A DNA stretch of 53,949 bases from Candidatus Omnitrophota bacterium (lineage in GTDB: Bacteria > Omnitrophota > Gorgyraeia > Pluralincolimonadales > Pluralincolimonadaceae), in contig JBAZFB010000009.1 in assembly GCA_041653595.1 (NCBI GenBank), positions 1 through 53,949 on the forward strand. The letters run 5' to 3'. The position numbers and the translations under genes were made by a program. The notes below the pieces were generated by a model that was given only the letters and a program-made list of their open reading frames with translations, did no database searches and was not told the DNA's origin. How positions within the stretch are numbered: the first letter of the stretch is position 1; the number at the start of each line of letters is the position of its first letter. Shown piece after piece: positions 17,627-24,358 of this stretch.

Positions 17627-18457
17627 ATGGAATGCTCGTTAGCGATAAAAGGAATTGCCAGCACAAAGATCCTGCAGGAGCTTCAGGGCGCTTTCCTGAA
17701 GTTTACGGGAATGGAATTCTCTTTCGTGGACCTGAAGGGGAAGCCCGTGATAATCTCGCAGTATGCCGGGCATTCCTGTAAAGCCCTCCTCTCGTCGAAG
17801 AAAAAAGATTCCGCGTTCCTGGACGTCGTAACTAAATCGTGCAATTCCCTCTCCGGCTCGAAGAAACCCGTTATCTCCGATTATAATAAAACACCGCTGG
17901 CGTTCGTCCCGATAATAATAGAGGGGAACGCGATAGGCGCTGTCTTGATGTGCCACGGCGGCAGCCAGGCCGCCAACACCGGGATATCGAAGGAGCAGTT
18001 TAAGAGCGCGGCCGAGCTTTTGTTCATTTTTGTAAATTATGTGTTTAAGCACGAATTCGACTTCCTGGTCGTTTCCGATACCGACAAGCAGTATTCGCGC
18101 AACCAGGAAGCGGTCCTTAAAGCTGTCGCGTTCATAAAGAAAAACTACCACGACAAGGACATATCCCTCCAGAAAGTAGCCGCGGAAGTCGCCCTGAGCC
18201 ATTACTATTTCAGCCATATTTTCAAAGATGAGCTTAAGATCACTTTTATAGAATATTTGACGAAGGTCAGGATGGAGGCTTCGGCCAAGCTTTTGAAAAA
18301 CCGCAACCTGAATGTTAACCAGATCGCGTATGCCGTTGGATATCAGGACCCGAATTATTTCAGTAAAGTTTTTAAAAGATACATGAAAACTTCCCCGATC
18401 GAATACAGGAACAATATACTGAGAAAGGGGATAGAAAAACAAATAATTACGGCATAA
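17627..18457 (+). CDS. PocR-domain AraC-family transcriptional regulator
   Basis: 276 residues. Residues about 10-150 match the PocR ligand-sensing domain, a PAS-like fold with conserved Cys positions, seen here as GHSCKAL, TKSCNSL and LMCHGG. Residues about 165-270 form the AraC double helix-turn-helix, with DISLQKVAAEVALSHYYFSHIFK and IAYAVGYQDPNYFSKVFKRY. It probably senses a small metabolite and activates nearby genes, the PilZ-exosortase operon being the obvious candidate. It has its own promoter. The ATG lies two bases after AAGGA, too close for a normal ribosome site. Confidence 0.9.
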   Translation: MECSLAIKGIASTKILQELQGAFLKFTGMEFSFVDLKGKPVIISQYAGHSCKALLSSKKKDSAFLDVVTKSCNSLSGSKKPVISDYNKTPLAFVPIIIEGNAIGAVLMCHGGSQAANTGISKEQFKSAAELLFIFVNYVFKHEFDFLVVSDTDKQYSRNQEAVLKAVAFIKKNYHDKDISLQKVAAEVALSHYYFSHIFKDELKITFIEYLTKVRMEASAKLLKNRNLNVNQIAYAVGYQDPNYFSKVFKRYMKTSPIEYRNNILRKGIEKQIITA

Positions 18458-18472
18458 AAGCAACAAAACCCA

Positions 18473-18500
18473 TTGACACCGTTTACTTTTGTGTTATACT
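18473..18500 (+). promoter_or_regulatory. Strong promoter of the PilZ-exosortase operon
   Basis: TTGACA (18473-18478) and TATACT (18495-18500) are separated by 16 bases. The start near 18507 leaves a 26-base leader with AAGGAGA before the ATG at 18533. Confidence 0.8.
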
Positions 18501-18532
18501 AACCTTAATTTATTGCAGCACAAGGAGAAAGA

Positions 18533-19000
18533 ATGTCAGAACGCAGAAAGTATAAACGTGTCGACGTGAATGTTGCTATCAAGGGTAAGCTAATCGACCC
18601 CCAGAAAAAGGTCGATATTACCGGCGACATCCTGTTGAAAGCAAAAAATTTAAATGAAGGGGGCGCCTTGCTTGAATGGCCGCGCTCCTGGGATTGCGAT
18701 TCCTGCTCAAATTGCCTCGGTTGGGTGCATAATTCCACCTGCAAGCTTAAGGAAGGCGGGCAAAGGGACAGCGAATTTAACAAGGAGCTGGTCCCGGGGA
18801 TGCATATCACTATACGCATAGTGCCGGGAAACGATATAGAGCCGGTAAACGCTTTGGGTAAAGTAAGCTGGGTCAGGTCCGCCGGAAGCGAGAGGGCAGA
18901 CAGCTACAATGTCGGGGTCTCTTTCGTTGAAGATGAGAAGCAGGAACCGGACATCAAAAAGAAGATCCTGGTCATAAAGAAAAGTTTCGAAACAACTTAG
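18533..19000 (+). CDS. PilZ domain protein with a Cys-rich insert
   Basis: 155 residues. The c-di-GMP-binding RxxxR motif is at the N-terminus (RKYKR, Arg5-Arg9). The second motif, normally D/NxSxxG, reads NLNEGG, so Ser is replaced by Asn. The strand VGVSFVE near the end completes a PilZ barrel. Between strands sits CDSCSNC and a further Cys (STCKL), four cysteines in about 20 residues that could bind a metal or form disulfides; most PilZ domains lack this. As first gene of the operon it could link c-di-GMP to exosortase-dependent surface display. Confidence 0.85.
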   Translation: MSERRKYKRVDVNVAIKGKLIDPQKKVDITGDILLKAKNLNEGGALLEWPRSWDCDSCSNCLGWVHNSTCKLKEGGQRDSEFNKELVPGMHITIRIVPGNDIEPVNALGKVSWVRSAGSERADSYNVGVSFVEDEKQEPDIKKKILVIKKSFETT

Positions 19001-19873
19001 ATGCTTAGTTTTTCTGTCTGGTCTATAACATTCAGGATGATCGCCAAGTATCCCCGCGTCCTCATCCCGTTTTTTATCAAAGCTATATTCGAAGCCCTGG
19101 TGCTTACCGTATTTTTTTATTCACCCCGTTCGCCCTTACTGGCCATCTTCGGACCGCCCGTTACATCGTTCTTTACCACTAGGACCCCGTCGGGGGTTAT
19201 CTCCGGGGCGCGTTATCTGCACTATCCCATCAACTTCGAACTTCTTCCCACTCTTTTTTATTATGGCCAGATCTTCATTATGATAACTGTCGGAGCGGTA
19301 ATGTACGGCATGGCGATGGGGATGGTGTCACAGGCCCACTCGGAAGGCGGGGAGGTCAAGATATTCGGTAATTTCAACAGGTCGGTGAGGCGCTATTTAG
19401 CCTTGGTCGGAATATGGCTTATAACTTTTATCCTCTCTCTCGCGATTTTGAAGCTTCCGCCCCTGATCATAACAAAATTGATGCCCCCGACGCCGACGGC
19501 GATGTTGCTGCTCCGTATACTGTCCTATGCGGGTATCGTAGTCATTTTCGTTATCGAGGCGCTCTTTATCTACGCATATCCTGCCGTCATCATCGAGCGG
19601 AAAAGCTTTTTCGGGGCCATCGGAAGGTCGTTTAGCGTCATAAGGCATGTTTTCTTGACGACGATCGTGCTGGTTTTTGTCCCCAGGTTATTTGAGTTTT
19701 TGTATGTATTCGTCAGGCAGAAACAACAGGGCATTATGAACCTGACGGTTCCCGAGGTCACCCTCGTTATCTTAGGCGTAAGCATCGTCCTCACCCTGGT
19801 CACCGACGCGCTGGTCTTTTTAAGCGCCGCGAATCTTTTTATCCTTAAACAGGAAACGGAAAAAGGGGAGTAA
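19001..19873 (+). CDS. Six-helix membrane protein of unknown function
   Basis: 290 residues with about six hydrophobic helices (about 20-40, 85-110, 130-155, 165-195, 215-235, 250-280). No catalytic motif is recognised. Conserved-looking features include RSFSVIRHVFLTTIVLV, reminiscent of membrane proteins related to glycerophosphodiesterase membrane domains, but I do not claim homology. It begins directly after the PilZ gene stop and is followed after two bases by the lipoprotein gene, so it belongs to the exosortase operon. Confidence 0.8.
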   Translation: MLSFSVWSITFRMIAKYPRVLIPFFIKAIFEALVLTVFFYSPRSPLLAIFGPPVTSFFTTRTPSGVISGARYLHYPINFELLPTLFYYGQIFIMITVGAVMYGMAMGMVSQAHSEGGEVKIFGNFNRSVRRYLALVGIWLITFILSLAILKLPPLIITKLMPPTPTAMLLLRILSYAGIVVIFVIEALFIYAYPAVIIERKSFFGAIGRSFSVIRHVFLTTIVLVFVPRLFEFLYVFVRQKQQGIMNLTVPEVTLVILGVSIVLTLVTDALVFLSAANLFILKQETEKGE

Positions 19874-19875
19874 AG

Positions 19876-20724
19876 TTGTTCAAGAAGACGATTATCATAC
19901 CGTTTATTTTCGCCGCAGCCGTAATACTGAACGGTTGCGATTCGGGGATATATTCCGCCGAAAAAAGATTCTGGCATGCTTCCAAGGCGTTCAACCAGTT
20001 GTTGAAGGCCCCGGACAAAGCGACGCCGGTCGATTACCAGAAGATCATCGACTCTTTCCGCGAGATAACTATCCGGTACCCGGCGTGGCCTAACAGCGGG
20101 CAGGCGCAATTTAATATAGGCCAGCTCTATGCCATGCAGGGGAATTTTTCCAAGGCGAGGGATGAATTCATGGTCATCCTTAAGGATTACCCGGCGAATA
20201 TCGATCTGTGCGCCAGGAGCCTTTTTGCGGCGGCGTTGGTATACGAGAGGGAGGATGACTGGCCCAAGGCGAAGGAAACTTTTGACAGGATAGAAAAAGA
20301 CTATACCGACACAGGGACGGCATTTCAGGTGCCGCTGCATGTCGCCGAGTATTATAAAGTAAAAGGGAAGAACACCGAGGCGGACGCCGCCTATCTCGCC
20401 GCGCTGGATAAATACAAGAAGATGGTCAAGGATAATCCTAAGACCTACGGCGCCCTGCTTACGATCGACCTGGTGATAAATTGTTATACCGACCAGGAGA
20501 AATGGAATGAGGCCGTGGATTATTTAGGCAGCCTCGTCAATGACTATCCCGATACCCTGCTTGCCCCAAAGGCCAAGCTCATACAGGCCGCTATCTATGA
20601 GCAGAAACTCAACCGACTCGAAAAGTCTCGCGAGCTTTACGATGAAATAATCAAGAAATACTCCAAGACCCCGTTCGCGCAGGCCGCCCAACAGCAGATG
20701 GAAAGGCTGAATAAGTCCAAATAA
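19876..20724 (+). CDS. TPR-repeat lipoprotein
   Basis: 282 residues. The N-terminus is a lipoprotein signal with lipobox LNGC (Cys about 21). The rest is built of tetratricopeptide-like helices at about 65-110, 110-150, 190-230 and 235-275, with BamD/YbgF-like phrases such as YPAWPNSGQAQFNIGQLY and FSKARDEFMVILKDYP. It is likely a periplasmic scaffold for the polymer or cargo machinery. The start is TTG at 19876, preceded by GGGGAG. TPR proteins are usual companions of exosortase and EPS loci. Confidence 0.85.
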   Translation: MFKKTIIIPFIFAAAVILNGCDSGIYSAEKRFWHASKAFNQLLKAPDKATPVDYQKIIDSFREITIRYPAWPNSGQAQFNIGQLYAMQGNFSKARDEFMVILKDYPANIDLCARSLFAAALVYEREDDWPKAKETFDRIEKDYTDTGTAFQVPLHVAEYYKVKGKNTEADAAYLAALDKYKKMVKDNPKTYGALLTIDLVINCYTDQEKWNEAVDYLGSLVNDYPDTLLAPKAKLIQAAIYEQKLNRLEKSRELYDEIIKKYSKTPFAQAAQQQMERLNKSK

Positions 20725-20725
20725 G

Positions 20726-21565
20726 ATGAAGAATATTTCCAGATACGGCCCGATAATAGTTGCGGTCCTCCTGGTATTGATATACCTGCCCACTTTTATA
20801 TGGATGAAAGCCCGTTTCGATGAAGTGGAATCGTATTATTCCCACGGATACCTCGTCCCCCTGGTTTTTGCTTACCTGATCTGGATGAAGAGGGACGAAC
20901 TGAGAAAATGCGCTATTAAACCCGCCGGCCTGGCGCTGCTTATTTTCGCTCCCGCGCTCCTGGCCCATCTCCTGGCCTATTTCTTCGAGATCAATTTCGT
21001 ATCGGGTTTTACCCTTATCGCGGCGATATTCGGCCTCGCCTTGTATCTGTATGGGCCGGAGATCACTAAAAAAATAACTTTCCCGGTAATATTCCTGGTA
21101 TTCATGGTCCCGTTGCCCCAGGTCATGATAATAAATATAAGTTTTAAAATGAAGATGATGGCCGCGCAGGTCGCGACAGGTATCGTTAACCTCATGGGCA
21201 TACACGCCGTAAGGGACGGGAGCATAGTTTACCTTAAGCCGGACACTTCGTTGACAATAGGAAGCCCGTGCAGCGGGCTGAGTTCCCTGATCGCGCTGAC
21301 GGCATTAGGCGCGCTATACGCTTACCTGGCGAAGATGTCAAGGACAAGGAAAATTATCCTCTTCCTCCTTTCGATACCGATCGCCTTGGCGGCTAATATA
21401 TTCAGGATAGTCATGCTTCTTATTGTGGGTTTCGCGTATGACGCGAAAGTGGCAACAGGTCCGTTTGTGCACGGTTTCCTCGCGTTCTTACTTTATATCT
21501 TCGCTATCGCAGGGTTATTAATAGTAGGGAGAATGTTGTCGTGGGCAAAAAAGAACGCAACTTAA
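20726..21565 (+). CDS. Exosortase (PEP-CTERM transpeptidase)
   Basis: 279 residues with about eight membrane helices. The catalytic triad of the exosortase/archaeosortase family is visible: Cys182 in GSPCSGLSSL, Arg227 in AANIFRIVM and His249 in FVHGFLAF. It should cleave PEP-CTERM tails of exported proteins at the inner membrane and hand them on, probably to an extracellular polymer. Two candidate substrates lie downstream (22394 and 23161). EpsI overlaps its 3' end by 25 bases, the usual exosortase-EpsI pairing. Confidence 0.95.
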   Translation: MKNISRYGPIIVAVLLVLIYLPTFIWMKARFDEVESYYSHGYLVPLVFAYLIWMKRDELRKCAIKPAGLALLIFAPALLAHLLAYFFEINFVSGFTLIAAIFGLALYLYGPEITKKITFPVIFLVFMVPLPQVMIINISFKMKMMAAQVATGIVNLMGIHAVRDGSIVYLKPDTSLTIGSPCSGLSSLIALTALGALYAYLAKMSRTRKIILFLLSIPIALAANIFRIVMLLIVGFAYDAKVATGPFVHGFLAFLLYIFAIAGLLIVGRMLSWAKKNAT

Positions 21566-22191
21566 TAATCGCGATCGTCATCTTAGCCGCTTGCGGGGCG
21601 TGCGTCCTCGGGATCTCTGCCGTCAAAAGGGCCCCGTCCCGGGCCGTAAAATTAATGGAGTTCCCCCTTAATCTCGGCGAGTGGACAGGGAAGGATATCA
21701 AGTTCGAAGATAAGGAATACGAAAAACAGGTTTACGAGATACTCGGCACAGACAAGGTCCTGATCAGGGCATACTCGGACAGGAAGAATGAGTCTGCCGC
21801 GGTACAGGTGGTATATTCCGACCAAAAGAGGCAGAGTTTCCATCCGCCCGAATATTGCTACCTGGGAAGCGGCGCAAACGAGCTTTTAGAGACGGGCAAG
21901 GCGCAGGTCGCGCTTGACGGAGGCAAGGTTTTGCCGGTAAACAGGACAGTATACCAGACGAAAAGGGGAAAGGTGTTGATGCTCGATTGGTATACCGCCG
22001 GCGACATGATGACGGGTAATTATTATAAACAACAGATATATTTCGTGATCAACCAGCTTAAGCGCTCAAAAAGCGGGGGTTCGGCCGTCAGGGTCTGGAC
22101 GCCTATAATAGGAAATGACGTTGACGCCGCGTTCGACAGGTGCCGGCGCTTGATACGCGAGATGGTAAAACTCCTTCCCGATTACCTATAA
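21541..22191 (+). CDS. epsI: EpsI family exosortase partner
   Basis: 216 residues. One N-terminal helix (about 7-27) anchors a periplasmic domain of the EpsI/DUF3485 family. The family hallmark FHPPEYCYLGSG and the later DWYTAGDMMTGNYYKQQ are present. EpsI proteins are found fused to or adjacent to exosortases and linked to exopolysaccharide; their activity is unproven. Start is GTG at 21541, inside the exosortase gene, implying coupled translation. Confidence 0.92.
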   Translation: MGKKERNLIIAIVILAACGACVLGISAVKRAPSRAVKLMEFPLNLGEWTGKDIKFEDKEYEKQVYEILGTDKVLIRAYSDRKNESAAVQVVYSDQKRQSFHPPEYCYLGSGANELLETGKAQVALDGGKVLPVNRTVYQTKRGKVLMLDWYTAGDMMTGNYYKQQIYFVINQLKRSKSGGSAVRVWTPIIGNDVDAAFDRCRRLIREMVKLLPDYL

Positions 22192-22221
22192 ATAATACTA
22201 AAAAATAGCAATTTTTTTCTC

Positions 22222-22250
22222 TTGACATACTTATCCTCCTGGGGTATAGT
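22222..22250 (+). promoter_or_regulatory. Strong promoter of the PEP-CTERM protein gene
   Basis: TTGACA (22222-22227) and TATAGT (22245-22250) with 17 bases between. The expected start near 22257 gives a leader of about 137 bases before the ATG at 22394, long compared with other genes here. Confidence 0.85.
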
Positions 22251-22259
22251 AGCAATGTC

Positions 22260-22362
22260 ATAAACACGTGTCGAAGCGTAAACCGCAACACATGCTTCCG
22301 AAAATAAATCGCAACCTTATGAATGGAGCATTAGTTTAATCCGTGAATAAACACGTTTCGAC
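22260..22362 (+). promoter_or_regulatory. Structured 5' leader with repeat ends
   Basis: ATAAACACGT occurs at 22260-22269 and again at 22347-22356. GTCGAAGCGT (22270-22279) can pair with ACGTTTCGAC (22353-22362), nine Watson-Crick pairs plus one G-T, closing a loop of about 73 bases. The leader ends just before a strong ribosome site (AAGGAGGAGGTGG, 22378-22390). It resembles a cis-regulatory RNA, but I match it to no known riboswitch. Confidence 0.4.
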
Positions 22363-22393
22363 GAAAGGTAACTTAACAAGGAGGAGGTGGAAG

Positions 22394-23071
22394 ATGGGAA
22401 AGTTTTTGTTAGTGGTATTGGTAGCGTTAATGTTAGCGTTACCAACGATGGCCCAAGCTGCTCCTGCGATCTCTTCTTGGCCGGGCTACGTTTATAAAGA
22501 TGGCGGCTATGCCGGAAACCTGTATTCGCCATCGGGATGGATGGGTCAGCACTCAGCCATGAGTTTAGCCGTTACCACGAGTTCTTCTGAAACGGCTGTC
22601 AGCGGCACATCAACCAAGATAAGTTTTACATCCGGTACCGCGGCTTCAGAGTGGACCGGCGTCTATTGGCTGTCGCCTGACGGCAACTGGGGTACCGACG
22701 CTAACGGCGGTTGGAATTTGACCGGCGCGGGCAATATGTCGTTCTGGGCAAAAGGCGCTGTCGGCGGAGAGAAGATGGAATTCAAGGTGGGCGGTATCGC
22801 CGGTGATTACGGGGATACGCTGGCCGGTATGACGCAGACGGTTACTCTCGCTCCTGTCTGGACGCAGTATTCTTTCGACTTAACCGGCAAGAATTTAAGC
22901 CGTGTGGTCGGCGGTTTTGAATTTGCCGCCAACGATACCGATAACCCGACCGGCGCTACATTCTACGTCGACGATGTTCAATACAACGCCGTTCCTGAGC
23001 CTGCGAGCCTGTTACTGCTCGGCAGCGGTTTAGTAGGGTTAGTTGGTTTGACAAAAAAGAGAAAAGCGTAA
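22394..23071 (+). CDS. PEP-CTERM protein with a CBM-like beta domain
   Basis: 225 residues. The signal peptide (about 1-22, ending AQA) is followed by a beta-rich domain with aromatic residues and the closing phrase TFYVDDVQY, typical of galactose-binding-like carbohydrate modules. The C-terminus is a complete PEP-CTERM signal: VPEP, a hydrophobic helix, then KKRK. It is the likely substrate of the exosortase at 20726 and may bind the exopolysaccharide. An earlier in-frame GTG at 22343 would add a non-signal N-terminus; the ATG at 22394 has an excellent ribosome site. It has its own promoter and terminator. Confidence 0.92.
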   Translation: MGKFLLVVLVALMLALPTMAQAAPAISSWPGYVYKDGGYAGNLYSPSGWMGQHSAMSLAVTTSSSETAVSGTSTKISFTSGTAASEWTGVYWLSPDGNWGTDANGGWNLTGAGNMSFWAKGAVGGEKMEFKVGGIAGDYGDTLAGMTQTVTLAPVWTQYSFDLTGKNLSRVVGGFEFAANDTDNPTGATFYVDDVQYNAVPEPASLLLLGSGLVGLVGLTKKRKA

Positions 23072-23100
23072 GTAGGTTATAGTTAGTGTAGGGGGACGAA

Positions 23101-23145
23101 GAGGGCTTCCATATTCCGCTCCAGGTAGATGGGAGCCCTCTTTAT
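23101..23145 (+). terminator. Intrinsic terminator after the PEP-CTERM gene
   Basis: GAGGGCTTCC (23101-23110) pairs with GGGAGCCCTC (23131-23140) with one mismatch and a 20-base loop, followed by TTTATTAT. Confidence 0.7.
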
Positions 23146-23160
23146 TATATTGATACTTTT

Positions 23161-24231
23161 ATGAGAATATATCATTTAAACCTTGCGGTTGCCTTATCTA
23201 TACTCGCCTATGCGCCGGCCGTTTCCGCGGAAACGGAGATCGGCGCTTTCGTGGGTAACGAAGACCACGTGATGCCGTCCGCTGCCGAGGTCCAGAATTT
23301 CGAGAACCTCGCCGGAAGGCACGTCAATAGCGTCCTGGTCTATTGGGCGTGGAATGACGGCGATTTCCCGGCGCAGAGCCTCAATAGCGGGGTCAGGTTC
23401 CATGACGGGTACGATACCAAGGCATCGATAAATTTTACATGGGAACCATGGTCAAGGCTGGGCGGAAATGACGGCACCTTCCCCATGGATAAGATAATAA
23501 AGGGCGATTTCGATCCTTATATCACTAAATTCGCGATAGACAGCCGCGTTTGGGCCGATCCGATAAGGATGCGTTTCGCTCACGAGATGATACAGGATAA
23601 CGATCCGGCTACGCCGGGTTGGTATCCGTGGCAGGACAAGCCCGCGGAGTACGTCCAGGCATTCAACCATGTCCGCGATATATTCAAGAAAGAGGGGGCA
23701 AATAACGTCGAGTTTGTCTGGTGCCCGAATAACTACCCGTTCGATCCCGCGGTGTTAGCGCAATATTATCCCGGGAAGGAAAACGTCGATTGGCTTGGGA
23801 TAGACGGCTATAATTCAGGGGAAGACGGAAATCCCGGATGGCCATATTGGCAGAATATCGATGATATATTTTATGTGATGTACAACGCCTTTAAGAATAA
23901 CCCGGAGCTGTTCGGCGACAAGCCAATAATGCTCGGCGAATTCGCCTCTGTCGAGGGAAACCAGTTAGACAACGGGAGCAAGGCGCAATGGATAGCCCAG
24001 GCTTTTAGCAGGCTCAAGCAGTCCTATCCGGATATAGACGCTTTTTATTGGTTCGACAAGCTGAAAGAGGCGGATTGGCGGATAGATTCTTCCCCCGAAA
24101 GCCTGGCGGCTTTTCAGTTAGCGATGCAAGACCCGTATTATACCTCCCACGCCGTTCCCGAACCCGCAAGCCTGCTTTTGCTTGGTATGGGCCTTTTAGC
24201 GTTATTTTCCCCCTTATTTCTCCTTGACTAA
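23161..24231 (+). CDS. GH26-like glycosidase with atypical PEP-CTERM tail
   Basis: 356 residues. After a signal peptide (about 1-23, ending VSAE) comes a TIM-barrel domain resembling GH26 endo-beta-mannanases. The acid/base is Glu142 in RFAHEM and the nucleophile Glu260 in MLGEFAS; WCPNNYP and WLGIDGYNSG fit the active-site strands. The end carries VPEPASLLLLGMGLLALF but then SPLFLLD, without the basic residues that normally close a PEP-CTERM signal. The last codons coincide with the -35 region of the tRNA-Val promoter. No ribosome site is visible before the ATG. It may remodel a mannose-type polymer at the cell surface. Confidence 0.85.
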   Translation: MRIYHLNLAVALSILAYAPAVSAETEIGAFVGNEDHVMPSAAEVQNFENLAGRHVNSVLVYWAWNDGDFPAQSLNSGVRFHDGYDTKASINFTWEPWSRLGGNDGTFPMDKIIKGDFDPYITKFAIDSRVWADPIRMRFAHEMIQDNDPATPGWYPWQDKPAEYVQAFNHVRDIFKKEGANNVEFVWCPNNYPFDPAVLAQYYPGKENVDWLGIDGYNSGEDGNPGWPYWQNIDDIFYVMYNAFKNNPELFGDKPIMLGEFASVEGNQLDNGSKAQWIAQAFSRLKQSYPDIDAFYWFDKLKEADWRIDSSPESLAAFQLAMQDPYYTSHAVPEPASLLLLGMGLLALFSPLFLLD

Positions 24232-24253
24232 AAACCCTCTAATCGGCTATAAT
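24224..24253 (+). promoter_or_regulatory. Promoter of tRNA-Val and probably thrS
   Basis: TTGACT (24224-24229) and a perfect TATAAT (24248-24253) are 18 bases apart. The start near 24260 lies eight bases before tRNA-Val. The -35 box overlaps the last codons and stop of the GH26-like gene. Confidence 0.85.
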
Positions 24254-24267
24254 CTAGCTTCACACGT

Positions 24268-24344
24268 GGGCTTATAGCTCAGTTGGTTAGAGCGCTTCCT
24301 TGACATGGAAGAGGTCAGAGGTTCGAGTCCTCTTAGGCCCACCA
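24268..24344 (+). tRNA. tRNA-Val (GAC)
   Basis: Acceptor GGGCTTA (24268-24274) pairs with TAGGCCC (24334-24340) including one T-G pair. The anticodon stem CTTCC/GGAAG encloses TTGACAT, anticodon GAC. The D arm (AGCTCAGTTGGTTAGAGC) and T arm (GAGGTTCGAGTCCTC) are standard. Discriminator A and encoded CCA end 14 bases before thrS. Confidence 0.97.
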
Positions 24345-24358
24345 TTTTACCGTAAACC

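Noticed and set aside
17639..18466. Long minus-strand frame opposite the AraC regulator
   Set aside because: It is an exact shadow of a strongly supported gene, with no recognisable domain or start signal.
22257..22393. c-di-GMP-I riboswitch in the PEP-CTERM leader
   Set aside because: Tempting given the PilZ and GGDEF proteins, but the conserved core sequences and tetraloop-receptor pattern are not seen. Kept only as an unknown structured leader.
22343..22393. GTG at 22343 as start of the PEP-CTERM protein
   Set aside because: It would put a polar stretch before the signal peptide and has no ribosome site; ATG 22394 has an excellent one.
24345..24358. T-box or leader operator for thrS
   Set aside because: Only 14 bases separate the tRNA from the ATG, so there is no room for one.
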